Source: an uncultured Spirochaetaceae bacterium (GTDB lineage: Bacteria; Spirochaetota; Spirochaetia; Sphaerochaetales; Sphaerochaetaceae). From it: a stretch of 64,000 bases of DNA. A program made the position numbers and the translations under genes. Under the pieces are notes generated by a model, which was not told the DNA's origin, searched no databases, and was given only the letters and a program-made list of their open reading frames with translations. Location: NCBI GenBank assembly GCA_944389025.1, contig CALXKU010000011.1:1-64000 (forward strand), in the 5' to 3' direction. Shown in pieces: positions 9,270-18,011 of this stretch; the first letter of the stretch is position 1, and every line of letters starts with the position of its first letter.

Positions 9270-10159
9270 TGGAAATATTACATTACCCAGTGCTCCATGA
9301 GCCGGTGCTGGAATATCTTGCATTGAGTACGGATGAAGAAGCAGTGATGATCGATTGCACGACGGGGGAGGGCGGACACAGCAACCTTTTCCTCTCCCGC
9401 TTTCCCCGTCTGCACGTCATCGGTATCGACCGTGATAAGGAAATCCAGAAGAAAGCAATTGAGAGGCTGAGCATTTACGGGGAAAGGTTCACACCTGTGA
9501 ATGCATGGTTCGATGATTACCTCAAAAGTGCTGAAAGCTCAAGTGCCGACAGGATTCTCTTCGATCTCGGAATTTCCACTTTCCACTATGAGGAGAGCAG
9601 GAGAGGGTTTTCTTTCAGAAAGGACGAGAGGCTCGATATGCGTCTTAATGAGAATGCCACTCTCAGTGCCGCTACTATTGTGAACACGTATGCGGAAGAG
9701 GAACTTGCTGACCTCATTTACCGCTATGGCGAGGAGCGTTATTCAAGGCGCATAGCAAGGGCATTCGTGGAATATAGAGAAAAGAAGCCCATTGAGACGA
9801 GTAAGGAAGCTGAGGATATCATCTTCCACGCAGTACCGAAAGAATACCGTTATGGAAGGATCAGCCCTGCAACGAGAACATTCCAGGCTTTGCGGATAGA
9901 GGTTAATGGGGAACTGGATAGGATCAAACCTTCTCTTCTTGAAGCGATCAGGGTTCTAAAAAGCGGTGGCAGGCTTGCTGTCATCACTTTCCATAGCCTT
10001 GAGGACAGGATTGTCAAGTGGACTTTCAAAGAAGAGGCTGCGAAGGAGAATCCTGCTATCAGGATCATAACAAAGAAACCTGTGATTCCAGATGAGAAAG
10101 AAGAGAAGGAGAACGCACCTTCCAGAAGTGCGAAACTTAGGGTGGTTGAGAAGATATGA
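9269..10159 (+). CDS. rsmH: 16S rRNA (cytosine-1402-N4)-methyltransferase
   Basis: RsmH (MraW) adds the N4-methyl group to C1402 of 16S rRNA using S-adenosylmethionine. The start HYPVLHEPVL is diagnostic, followed by the SAM-binding TTGEGGHS and the D-LGIS block (FDLGISTFHYEE). The C-terminal GRLAVITFHSLEDRIVK is the family signature. It has full length at 296 residues. Its ATG overlaps the mraZ stop, with TAAGGAG upstream. This is its standard place directly after mraZ. Confidence 0.96.
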   Translation: MEILHYPVLHEPVLEYLALSTDEEAVMIDCTTGEGGHSNLFLSRFPRLHVIGIDRDKEIQKKAIERLSIYGERFTPVNAWFDDYLKSAESSSADRILFDLGISTFHYEESRRGFSFRKDERLDMRLNENATLSAATIVNTYAEEELADLIYRYGEERYSRRIARAFVEYREKKPIETSKEAEDIIFHAVPKEYRYGRISPATRTFQALRIEVNGELDRIKPSLLEAIRVLKSGGRLAVITFHSLEDRIVKWTFKEEAAKENPAIRIITKKPVIPDEKEEKENAPSRSAKLRVVEKI

Positions 10160-10434
10160 GAGAGAGCACGTTCAGATTTGACATTAGGGAAAAGACGCTG
10201 GTTATCATGGCGTTCGTATTCATATTCCTTTCACTTTTCATTCCTCTTTGGCAGATTGGTGTCAACCATAGTCTTGAGCTTAAGATCAGGAATGACGAGA
10301 TTGCGCTGAGGGAGCTTAACGCGGAGGAAAGGAGGGTTCGCATTAGTCTTGCCGAAAGCGAGGCAGAATGGGAAAACAGGGTGGTCCTTTCATCTGTGAA
10401 TGAGATGTCGTTGCGTCTTTCACAGCTTGATTAA
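10156..10434 (+). CDS. ftsL: FtsL-like division protein
   Basis: This 92-residue protein has one membrane segment (about residues 14-34, rich in Phe, Ile and Leu). A charged helical region follows (about 38-80, regular Glu, Arg and Leu) and is predicted to form a coiled coil in the periplasm. Size, topology and position directly after rsmH match FtsL; sequence alone is too divergent to prove it. It overlaps rsmH by ATGA. In typical clusters ftsI comes next, but here it is followed by a 119-base gap and ftsW. FtsL would tether FtsQ and FtsW at the division site. Confidence 0.7.
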   Translation: MRESTFRFDIREKTLVIMAFVFIFLSLFIPLWQIGVNHSLELKIRNDEIALRELNAEERRVRISLAESEAEWENRVVLSSVNEMSLRLSQLD

Positions 10435-10521
10435 GACGCAATATGATTAACAGCCACTTGCCCATGCAATTGAAAGCATGATAAAGAAAAGATAGATGGA
10501 GAATTGAAAGGAGGAAAGCCT

Positions 10522-10557
10522 ATGGCTCTCCTTCTTCTTTTACGGGATGGTGTATGA
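10522..10557 (+). CDS. 11-codon ORF with strong ribosome binding site
   Basis: A perfect AAAGGAGG (10507-10514) lies seven bases before an ATG that opens an 11-codon frame, Leu-rich (MALLLLLRDGV). Its stop overlaps the ftsW-like ATG as ATGA. It occupies the slot where ftsI and the mur genes normally sit. It may be a leader that couples translation into ftsW, or the scar of a deleted ftsI whose start signals survive. Expression is not proven. Confidence 0.35.
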   Translation: MALLLLLRDGV

Positions 10558-11726
10558 GGGAGCAATACGAGAAGGACTACGATGATTTTACTCTTACCGA
10601 TTACAGCAGGGATGAGCTTTCCGGCTCCCTGAGTCCCTTTACCTTCTTCTGTGTCGTAGCAGTCCTCACACTCTTCGGCCTCATCATGGCGTACAGCGCA
10701 AGCTATGACGCATCTATTCGCGAAGGCTATTCCCACTATCATTATCTTCTGGAGATGGTGACTTATGGCATAATAGCTCTGGTCTCGGGAGTGATTCTTT
10801 TTTTCATGCCCCGTCATAAGCTTGAGAGGGTTTTCTATTTCGCACTTCCTCTCTCATTCCTGCTTCTCATAATCAATCTGATAGCTAAGATCGATATGGA
10901 CGGTGTCAGCATTCTTTCTGGATTCCCGGATTTAAACGGTTCTGATGCTGTGATGTTCTCATCCGTCCTTGCTCTTTCGTTCATTCTTCCAAGAATAAGG
11001 GACAAGGAGAGGCGTGGATGGTTTTACATCCTCATTCTGATCCTCAGCCTCATCATCTCCCTCATGATGATGCTTTCTGACAATTTCTGCTATTCCATTC
11101 TTTTTTTTCTTACGATGGCTGTCGCTCTTAAAAGTGGGAAGATGGGAGCGCGATATATCTTTTTCTTCTGTCTATTCAATGTGACGCTGCTTTGCTTCAT
11201 GTTCCTCAGCTCCTCTGAGTATCTTAATGCGTTCTTCTCACGTCTTATGCCATATTACTTTGACACTCCCGATGCGCATAATGCTTCTAACTGCCTCTCT
11301 GCGATAGCGGAAGGGGGGATTTTCGGGAAGGGAATAGGCTCATCTTACTATAAGCTCGGTCTGATTGATGGAATCGAGAATGAGTACGTATATGCCTCGA
11401 TAGCCGAGGAGACGGGATTCATAGGCACTCTGTTCATCATTCTGTTCCTGTTCCTCTTTCTCTTTCTTGCAATCAGATGCGCACATAGGAGCAAAAAGAC
11501 AGGTGATGAGTTTATAAACATAAGTTCTCTCTCATTTTCCTTCATGATAGTTTTCAAGGCTCTTTTAAGCATGCTATCAGCAGCCTCAGTCATACCTTCA
11601 TACGGCATTTCCATGCCGTTCTTCAGTGCCGACGGCTTCAGCTATTTTCTCACCATCGTCGAATGCGCGATTCTTTACAGGTTCATGCATATAACAGGAA
11701 GGGGATATGAGAAAGCGCGTGATTAG
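10554..11726 (+). CDS. ftsW: divergent FtsW/RodA-family membrane protein
   Basis: This is a 390-residue SEDS-family protein with about ten hydrophobic segments. FtsW normally polymerises glycan strands from lipid II with a class B PBP. EGGIFGKGIGSSYYK and YASIAEETGFIGT align with the family loop and following helix. The key motifs have drifted: the PEAHTDFIF Asp, needed for glycosyltransferase activity, is Glu277 (DGIENEYVY); GIPLPFISYGGS reads GISMPFFSADGFS; and QPSE and QPDLGT are unrecognisable. Position before ftsQ-ftsA-ftsZ supports the FtsW identity over RodA. Its start overlaps an 11-codon ORF and its end overlaps ftsQ by 20 bases. Confidence 0.82.
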   Translation: MREQYEKDYDDFTLTDYSRDELSGSLSPFTFFCVVAVLTLFGLIMAYSASYDASIREGYSHYHYLLEMVTYGIIALVSGVILFFMPRHKLERVFYFALPLSFLLLIINLIAKIDMDGVSILSGFPDLNGSDAVMFSSVLALSFILPRIRDKERRGWFYILILILSLIISLMMMLSDNFCYSILFFLTMAVALKSGKMGARYIFFFCLFNVTLLCFMFLSSSEYLNAFFSRLMPYYFDTPDAHNASNCLSAIAEGGIFGKGIGSSYYKLGLIDGIENEYVYASIAEETGFIGTLFIILFLFLFLFLAIRCAHRSKKTGDEFINISSLSFSFMIVFKALLSMLSAASVIPSYGISMPFFSADGFSYFLTIVECAILYRFMHITGRGYEKARD

Positions 11727-12423
11727 TATATTTGCAGTATCGGTTTTACTTAGCACTATGAGTCTGCCATATCTTAGCCTCTTTGAGGTGCGCTCTCTCA
11801 GCCTTGACCCGTTCTCAGCTTCCGTTGCGGGAATCGGAAGGGCGACGCGTCATGCTGTTGGATCTAACAGGTTCTCATCGCGTTTCTCATCATTGGAAGA
11901 TGAGCTCCTCTCTCTTTCGTATATCAGAAATGTTTCCCTCTCCCCGAACTCTTTCATGAGCTATGATGTCGTGCTTGAATACTCTGATGGGATGATTCTT
12001 ACAGATGGAAAATCATTTTATTTCTTTTCCTCAGAGGGAATAGAACCTCTTGATGAAAGTGATGCATTTCCCCTTTTAAAACGGTATATCCCTCTTCTTA
12101 TGACAGAGGAGATGCTCAGCTACGTGCTCTCATATCCCGATGAGCCCCTCTTCAGCTCTCTTTTGACTTTGTTGATGGATATTTCCTCTCAAAACGGATA
12201 TAATGGTAACTTAATAGGAAGAGCGGAATATTTTCTCTCTCCAGCACGCGGATTCGGAGAACTCAGACTCTACGGAATGGATGACAGCTTCATTCTCATA
12301 GTACATGATGCGACCTCGTCTGACGTGATTCTCTCATCCCTTGAAGCTATAAGGGAGATTGAGGGTGAGGACCCTATGGTTTTCGACCTTGAAGATAACA
12401 TTTTACTTAGGCGGTTGAATTAG
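11707..12423 (+). CDS. ftsQ: FtsQ/DivIB-like division protein
   Basis: This 238-residue protein has one N-terminal membrane segment (about residues 5-25) and a large extracytoplasmic part. The segment EDELLSLSYIRNVSLSPNSF...VVLEYSDGMILTDG resembles the POTRA/beta pattern of FtsQ: short-step pairing, an SYI/NV element, then an acidic strand. Overall similarity is weak, so the call rests on topology, size and position between ftsW and ftsA. FtsQ would link FtsL and FtsW to the FtsZ ring. It overlaps ftsW by 20 bases and ends one base before the ftsA GTG. Confidence 0.65.
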   Translation: MRKRVISIFAVSVLLSTMSLPYLSLFEVRSLSLDPFSASVAGIGRATRHAVGSNRFSSRFSSLEDELLSLSYIRNVSLSPNSFMSYDVVLEYSDGMILTDGKSFYFFSSEGIEPLDESDAFPLLKRYIPLLMTEEMLSYVLSYPDEPLFSSLLTLLMDISSQNGYNGNLIGRAEYFLSPARGFGELRLYGMDDSFILIVHDATSSDVILSSLEAIREIEGEDPMVFDLEDNILLRRLN

Positions 12424-12424
12424 A

Positions 12425-13660
12425 GTGGCTAATGATAAGACTTTGTTAGGACTGGACATAGGTACAAGTTCGATAAGAGCTGTCATCGCTTCTGTGACTA
12501 GGGATGGGCAGCTTATGATTGAATCCATCTCCGAGCGTCCCGGTGAAGGGGTGAAGGCTGGAAGCATTGTTAACATCGAACAGACACTCAAGGCGATAAA
12601 CAGCGTTATAAGTGATGCTGAGCTCCAGAGCGGGACAGAGGTCTCTTCTGCGATTCTCGGCATCGGAGGGGATCACATAGAGGGGATATCCAGCAATGGC
12701 GCGGTAGGCATAACCAGCAAGGACCAGGAAATAAAGAGTGATGACATACGTAAGTCCATAGAGATTGCAAGGGCCCGTGACATCCCACAGGATGAGGAGA
12801 TCCTTCATACACTGGTTCAGGATTTCCAGGTTGACTCGCGCTCCGGAATCAAAGATCCGATCGACATGCTTGGTCATCGTCTTGAGACGAGGGTTCTCCT
12901 TGTTCTAGGCTCATCATCAATATGCCAGAATCAGAGGAAGTGCGTTCAGAAGGCGGGACTGCAGGTTCAGCGCATGGTGCTTCAGCCACTAGCGGATAGC
13001 GAGGTCGTACTCACGAACGAAGAGAAGGAGATGGGTGCGATTGTAATCAACATCGGAGCAGGGACCACGAATATGATCTGCTATGTACAGGGTTCTCCAG
13101 TATATGTGGGTGGAATCGGATTCGGGGGTGACAACGTCACCGGGGATATAGCTTACATGCTCCAGCTTCCGCGTGTTGCCGCTGAATCCATAAAGATCAC
13201 TGATGGCTCCTGCCATACTCCGAGCGTGAGCCCTGATGAGATGATAATCACACCGGCAGTCGGGGGAAAGGCGAGCTTCCGCTTCCCGAAGAAGGAGCTT
13301 GCCAAGGTGATAGAGCCCAGAATGGCTGAGATTTTCTCTCTTCTTCAGGGAGAGCTCGAGAAACACGATATAAACGGTCCGTTCGGGGCTGGCATCGTAC
13401 TGGTTGGGGGAGGAAGTCTTCTAAGCGGTGCAACCGAGCTTGCAGCTGAGATTTTCCGCCTCCCCACGAGGCTTGGTTTCCCGCAGGCTATAAACGGGCT
13501 TGACAGGCAATATATTGATCCGAAATATTCCACGGTCCTCGGACTGGTGAAGATAGAGGCAAAAAGATACAGGGACAGCGGAGGCCACAACTCCTCCAGA
13601 GGAAAAGACAAGGGTGGTTTTTCCTCTAAGGTTAAAGGGCTGTTCGGGAAGCTGTTTTAA
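12425..13660 (+). CDS. ftsA: cell division protein FtsA
   Basis: FtsA is an actin-like ATPase that anchors FtsZ to the membrane. The phosphate-1 motif LGLDIGTSSIRAVI is at the N-terminus. NIGAGTTNMICY provides phosphate-2, and GIVLVGGGSLLSG is the adenosine motif. The last residues (SSKVKGLFGKLF) form a short amphipathic helix suited to membrane binding. At 411 residues it has normal length. The start is GTG, placed by the family N-terminus (MANDKTLLGLDIG). It is followed by ftsZ after 12 bases. Confidence 0.95.
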   Translation: MANDKTLLGLDIGTSSIRAVIASVTRDGQLMIESISERPGEGVKAGSIVNIEQTLKAINSVISDAELQSGTEVSSAILGIGGDHIEGISSNGAVGITSKDQEIKSDDIRKSIEIARARDIPQDEEILHTLVQDFQVDSRSGIKDPIDMLGHRLETRVLLVLGSSSICQNQRKCVQKAGLQVQRMVLQPLADSEVVLTNEEKEMGAIVINIGAGTTNMICYVQGSPVYVGGIGFGGDNVTGDIAYMLQLPRVAAESIKITDGSCHTPSVSPDEMIITPAVGGKASFRFPKKELAKVIEPRMAEIFSLLQGELEKHDINGPFGAGIVLVGGGSLLSGATELAAEIFRLPTRLGFPQAINGLDRQYIDPKYSTVLGLVKIEAKRYRDSGGHNSSRGKDKGGFSSKVKGLFGKLF

Positions 13661-13672
13661 GGGAGCGTTGAT

Positions 13673-14941
13673 ATGAGTTTTGATATTTTTGACATTGAAG
13701 ACACGACTACCGGAGAGCAGGCGGCTCCTACGATAATCAAGGTTGTCGGTGTAGGAGGCGGTGGAGGAAATGCCATCAACCGCATGATTGCGGCAGGGCT
13801 GAAAAAGGTCCAGTTCATCGCGCTTAACACCGATGTCCAGGCTCTTCAGCGCTCTAACGCGCAGACTAGGATTGCAATCGGTAAGGAGCTTACCGGAGGC
13901 CTTGGTGCAGGCGGACAGCCTGAAATCGGGGAGAAGGCCGCTATAGAGAGCAAGGATGAGATACGTGATGCGCTTGAGAATGCTGATATGGTTTTCATCA
14001 CCGCCGGCATGGGTGGTGGAACCGGAACGGGGGCGGCTGCGGTCGTTGCCGAGGTCGCACGCAATTGCGGAGCTCTCACAGTTGCCGTAGTGACACTGCC
14101 TTTCGCATTTGAGGGAAAGAAGAAACTCGCTCTTGCTCAGCAGGGCATTGAAAGGCTGAGAAAGCAGGTTGATACCCTCATCCTGATTCCGAATCAGCAT
14201 CTGCTGAACATCGTTGATAACAATACTCCGATAAAGCAGGCTTTCATAATGGCCGACAGCGCGCTTTTACAGTCGGTGCAGGGAATATCCGATCTCATAA
14301 CGGAGCCTGGAGAGATAAATATCGATTTTGCTGATGTTAAGACGGTCATGAAAGGTAAGGGAGATGCCCTTATCGGTCTTGGCTACGCTGAGGGTGCTAA
14401 CAGGGCCATCGAGGCGGCCAAGTGCGCAGTAAGCAATCCTTTATTGGAAAACGCGTCAATCGATGGTGCTAAGAGCGTTCTTGTAAACCTTGCCGGAGGG
14501 GATAACCTCACAATCCAGGAATATCAGGATGTTGTTGAGATAATAACCGAAAACTGTGCGGATGACGTGCTCGTAATTGCCGGACAGTCATACAATCCCG
14601 CACTCGGCGACAGGATAAGGGTGACGGTTGTTGCCACCGGTTTTGAAAGGAAGCCTGAGGCGAACAGCCTCGACCTTGAGGCGGAAACTTACCGCACACG
14701 CTTTGCCGAGAGAAGCCGTGAGGAGAGTCTGAGGGAAGCCGAGGAGAGGGAAAGAGAGAAAGAAAGAGAGAGGGAGAGGGAAAAGGAGAAGGAAAAGATC
14801 AATAATACCGATCCCGCGACAATTACGGTTAACCGCTGGCAGGATCTTCAGAAGCAGCTTGGAAAGAGGAGCGGTAATGCTAATGACTATTCTATTCCTG
14901 CCGTACTGAGATACTCCAGAAACGAAGATGACAACAGCTGA
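13673..14941 (+). CDS. ftsZ: cell division protein FtsZ
   Basis: FtsZ is the tubulin-like GTPase that forms the division ring. It has GVGGGGGNA (about residues 26-34), the tubulin signature [11 protein letters not shown] (about 117-127) and [11 protein letters not shown] highly charged linker of repeated Arg-Glu-Lys follows the globular domain. The C-terminal peptide (IPAVLRYSR) resembles the conserved IPxFLR tail that binds FtsA and other partners. At 422 residues it is slightly long because of the linker. GGGAG lies upstream of the ATG. It overlaps the next recombinase gene by 14 bases. Confidence 0.98.
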   Translation: MSFDIFDIEDTTTGEQAAPTIIKVVGVGGGGGNAINRMIAAGLKKVQFIALNTDVQALQRSNAQTRIAIGKELTGGLGAGGQPEIGEKAAIESKDEIRDALENADMVFITAGMGGGTGTGAAAVVAEVARNCGALTVAVVTLPFAFEGKKKLALAQQGIERLRKQVDTLILIPNQHLLNIVDNNTPIKQAFIMADSALLQSVQGISDLITEPGEINIDFADVKTVMKGKGDALIGLGYAEGANRAIEAAKCAVSNPLLENASIDGAKSVLVNLAGGDNLTIQEYQDVVEIITENCADDVLVIAGQSYNPALGDRIRVTVVATGFERKPEANSLDLEAETYRTRFAERSREESLREAEEREREKEREREREKEKEKINNTDPATITVNRWQDLQKQLGKRSGNANDYSIPAVLRYSRNEDDNS

Positions 14942-15860
14942 GAGTGTTGATGGCGAGATAATCAGGATGTACTCCGATTACCTTCTTTTCGAAAAGAGGG
15001 TAAGCCGGAAAACAAGGGATGCCTACGCGTATGAGGCATCCGTTTTATTATCGTATGCCAGAGAGAGGGGAGTGGATGTCTCCACCCTCGATTTCGACGC
15101 TCTTGTTTCTTTCATGGATTACAGGAAAAAAGGCGGGCAGCTTGACGAGAGGACGCTCAGCAAGGTTCTTTCCGCCATCCGTTCTTTTTTCTCATACATT
15201 GTTAAAGAAGGATACAGGAAGGATAATCCTGCCATTCTTTTGAGCCGTCCGAAGAATCATGAGTATCTGCCAAAGACCCTCTCAAAGGAAGATGTGGAAG
15301 AACTTCTGCTTTCTTTCCGCGGGGAGGAGGACGAGCTCATGGTTCGCGATTATGCGCTTTTCGAGCTCATCTATTCCTCTGGAATGAGGATAAGCGAGGC
15401 CATAACGCTTGACCTTTCTTCGTTCTCCAGGGAGAAAAGCACCATTAATGTTGTCGGAAAGAGGAATAAGGAGAGGATCGTTTTCATCGGACGCATCGCT
15501 AAGAACGCACTCTGCTATTACATAGATAATGTCCGTCCGGTCCTTGCAGCACGCTCTCGCCAGCACTCCGAGGCCCTATTCCTTGGACGTACGGGCTCAC
15601 GTCTTACAAGGCAGGCCGTGCATAAGCGTTTCCATTCCCATGTGCTCGCCTTGGGGCTTGATGCGACCGTCCATACTCTCAGACATTCTTTTGCGACACA
15701 CATGCTTGAGAACGGCGCTGATATCAGAAGCCTGAAAGAGATGCTTGGACATAGTGATATTAAGACGACACAGGTCTATACGCATCTTGATACGAGTGAG
15801 CTTCTTAACGCGTTTGACAGCTTCTCATCAATCCCTGATCTTGAAGATGGCGAGAAATGA
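14928..15860 (+). CDS. tyrosine recombinase, XerC/XerD family
   Basis: This 310-residue site-specific recombinase resolves chromosome dimers at dif, or integrates DNA. The N-terminal SAM-like domain spans about 10-95. The catalytic set is complete: Arg in SSGMRISEA, HxxR in [11 protein letters not shown], His in LGHSDI, and the nucleophile Tyr in TTQVYTH. Overlap with ftsZ and proximity to a second Xer and hslVU point to a housekeeping role rather than a phage integrase. Whether it is XerC or XerD cannot be settled by eye. Confidence 0.92.
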   Translation: MTTAESVDGEIIRMYSDYLLFEKRVSRKTRDAYAYEASVLLSYARERGVDVSTLDFDALVSFMDYRKKGGQLDERTLSKVLSAIRSFFSYIVKEGYRKDNPAILLSRPKNHEYLPKTLSKEDVEELLLSFRGEEDELMVRDYALFELIYSSGMRISEAITLDLSSFSREKSTINVVGKRNKERIVFIGRIAKNALCYYIDNVRPVLAARSRQHSEALFLGRTGSRLTRQAVHKRFHSHVLALGLDATVHTLRHSFATHMLENGADIRSLKEMLGHSDIKTTQVYTHLDTSELLNAFDSFSSIPDLEDGEK

Positions 15861-15894
15861 TTTAACAATTTGCGATTTGCTGCATTAAATATGT

Positions 15895-16521
15895 ATGGAC
15901 ATTAAATGTGGCATGATAGAAGGTTACACTTATTCGTATTTTGGAAACAAACCGGAGAAGGGGCGGAATATAATATTCTTTTTCGGCTCCCGAATCGATA
16001 CCCGCTATTATCCAAATGTGATAAAAAGCGCGGTTGAGGCGGTAAGGCATGGTTATGATATAGTGACAAACGGACGCTATAAGGCGAGGAGGGCTCTCTC
16101 ATTTCCGGTTCTTGCCGCGGAGGGAAGGATGCATGTGGTTTTCTCTCCGAGTCTTTCTAACATGAGAATCAGTCTTGAGGAGCAGTATGTTCTTCTCTCA
16201 GGAGGGTCGTTCATATCTTTTACTGATTCAAAGATGGATGATGGGGAGTCACTGATCGAGAACAGTGTGAAGATGCTCTCCTTTTCGGACAAGATAATAT
16301 TCATCGGGCGTGCGGTGCCGTATCTTGCCCGTGAGGCCCTTGACAGGGGGATGGAGGTCGCACTGCTTCGTGACTTTCTTTATGACGGGGATACGAGGCG
16401 TCTCGCACTTGAGGGTGCAAGTGTCATAGACACTTTCTCCTCATGGCTTACCGAACCTCGTCATATCGCATATGAGGAGATCCGGGAGGGAAAATGCATT
16501 CTCAGAATGATGGATTATTAG
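15895..16521 (+). CDS. degenerate DprA/Smf-like protein
   Basis: This 208-residue protein has a Rossmann-like order resembling DprA: IIFFFGSRIDTRYYP near residue 27 in place of the IVGSR..TPYG element, SFSDKIIFIGR in place of the VVVE strand, and a final LEGASVID in place of LI..GA. The SGGARGID loop and the FPxRNR motif used for ssDNA and RecA loading are missing, and it is much shorter than the usual ~300-370 residues. Placement next to xer and hslV matches the dprA-xer-hslVU order of other bacteria. It may be an eroded DprA or a different nucleotide-binding Rossmann protein. TTAACA-N17-TTAAAT lies just upstream; the start is uncertain. Confidence 0.55.
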   Translation: MDIKCGMIEGYTYSYFGNKPEKGRNIIFFFGSRIDTRYYPNVIKSAVEAVRHGYDIVTNGRYKARRALSFPVLAAEGRMHVVFSPSLSNMRISLEEQYVLLSGGSFISFTDSKMDDGESLIENSVKMLSFSDKIIFIGRAVPYLAREALDRGMEVALLRDFLYDGDTRRLALEGASVIDTFSSWLTEPRHIAYEEIREGKCILRMMDY

Positions 16522-16547
16522 CCTCTTCATGCTATAATCAGGATGAT

Positions 16548-17420
16548 ATGGAAATCCTTGATTCCTTTCTCTCATACCTTCTTTCGGTTAAAGGTGAAAG
16601 TGAGAATACGAAATGTGCATATGAAAATGACATCAGACAGTATCTGAGCTATCTTGAGCGGCTGGATCTTGAAGTCTTTGATGTCTCCCCATCCGATGCC
16701 CGCGAGTATGTGCGTACGCTTATGGAAGGCTACAAGGAGAGGAGCATGCTCAGGAAACTCAGTGCGCTGAGGATGTTTTATGACTATCTGATGAGAAAAG
16801 GGGTGATAGATTTCAATCCATTCGAGGACATCTCGCTTAAAAGGAATGAGAAGCGGCTTCCATCGGTGCTTACGGAGCATGAAGTGGCTATGCTGCTCTC
16901 TCTCAGGGGCGATGATTTCCTCTCGCTAAGGGATCATATCCTCTTTCTCTTCATATACTCCACAGGTGCACGTATATCTGAGGCCCTGGCTGTGAACATA
17001 GCGGATATAGAGTGGGCTGAGCGGAGGATAAAGATCAGAGGAAAAGGGGGCAAGACGCGTTTTCTGTTTCTCAATCGGAGTGTCGTTACTGAGCTCAGGG
17101 ACTACATTGAAAAAAGAAACGCCTACCTGGGTGGAAAAGCGGAGGATGCTCTTTTCATCGCGAAAAACGGAGAGCGTCTCTCTTTCAGTACTGCTCATCT
17201 GATTTTTGAAAACGCACGCTCCCGTCTGAATCTCGATAAGAATCTTACCCCGCATACGCTTCGCCATAGCTTTGCAACCCATATGATGGACAGAGGTGCT
17301 GATATAAGGTTCATACAGGAGCTGCTTGGACATGAGAGCATCTCTACGACACAGATTTACACCCATGTTTCATCAAGCAGGCTTAAAAAAGTATACGATG
17401 AGACCCATCCTCATGCCTGA
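16548..17420 (+). CDS. tyrosine recombinase, XerC/XerD family (second copy)
   Basis: This is the second Xer-type recombinase, 290 residues from the ATG at 16548. Catalytic residues are intact: Arg in [26 protein letters not shown] and Tyr in TTQIYTH. Together with the upstream copy it would form the XerC/XerD heterotetramer acting at dif, tied to FtsZ-dependent division by gene order. A longer frame from 16494 exists, but it lies inside the DprA-like gene. AGGA and a TATAAT (16533-16538) sit close before 16548. It precedes hslVU, the codV-codW-codX order known from Bacillus. Confidence 0.92.
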   Translation: MEILDSFLSYLLSVKGESENTKCAYENDIRQYLSYLERLDLEVFDVSPSDAREYVRTLMEGYKERSMLRKLSALRMFYDYLMRKGVIDFNPFEDISLKRNEKRLPSVLTEHEVAMLLSLRGDDFLSLRDHILFLFIYSTGARISEALAVNIADIEWAERRIKIRGKGGKTRFLFLNRSVVTELRDYIEKRNAYLGGKAEDALFIAKNGERLSFSTAHLIFENARSRLNLDKNLTPHTLRHSFATHMMDRGADIRFIQELLGHESISTTQIYTHVSSSRLKKVYDETHPHA

Positions 17421-17477
17421 AGGATTGCCGTTTTCTCGTTAACTGGTTAATTTATGTATTGTTTTTAGGAGGATCTG

Positions 17478-18011
17478 ATGCACGGAACAACGATTCTTGC
17501 AGTTCGTAAGGATAATAAGGTCGCGATTGCAGGCGATGGTCAGGTAACACAGGGAGATACCGTAGTAAAAGGAAATACAAGAAAGGTAAGAAGACTTTAT
17601 GATGGCAAGGTTGTAATAGGATTCGCCGGTGCTACAGCCGATGCGTTCACTCTCTTTGAGCTTTTTGAGGCGAAACTGAAGCAGTACAACGGGGATCTCA
17701 CAAGAAGTGCTGTTGAACTTGCCAAGCAGTGGAGAATGGATAAGCAGCTCAGGAATCTTGAGGCGATGATGCTTGCAAGCGATGGTAAGCTCATGTTCTT
17801 AATTTCAGGCAACGGGGATGTGCTTGAGCCAGAGGGGGATGCCATGGCAATCGGTAGCGGTGGAAATTTCGCACTTTCGGCTGCAAGGGCATATCTGGAT
17901 AGCAATGTGGATTTCTCCGCGGAGGAGATTGCAAGGCGTGCCCTTAAGATAGCAGGTGATATCTGCATATATACTAACCATAATGTGACATGCGAGGTTA
18001 TTAATGGATAA
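17478..18011 (+). CDS. hslV: HslV ATP-dependent protease subunit
   Basis: This is the proteasome-like peptidase of the HslUV complex. The N-terminus [11 protein letters not shown] is processed to expose Thr4 as the nucleophile. [11 protein letters not shown] and [12 protein letters not shown] are family blocks. Length 177 is standard. AGGAGG lies just before the ATG. It overlaps hslU by 8 bases, so the two are coupled. It degrades unfolded or tagged proteins delivered by HslU in the cytosol. Confidence 0.98.
   Translation: MHGTTILAVRKDNKVAIAGDGQVTQGDTVVKGNTRKVRRLYDGKVVIGFAGATADAFTLFELFEAKLKQYNGDLTRSAVELAKQWRMDKQLRNLEAMMLASDGKLMFLISGNGDVLEPEGDAMAIGSGGNFALSAARAYLDSNVDFSAEEIARRALKIAGDICIYTNHNVTCEVING

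Noticed and set aside
13421-14200. 259-codon frame on the - strand across ftsA/ftsZ
   Set aside because: It spans two highly conserved genes in antisense; composition is typical of a shadow.
14928-17420. Pair of tyrosine recombinases as a mobile element integrase
   Set aside because: Both overlap or adjoin ftsZ and hslVU in the known housekeeping xer order; no attachment sites or cargo genes are seen.
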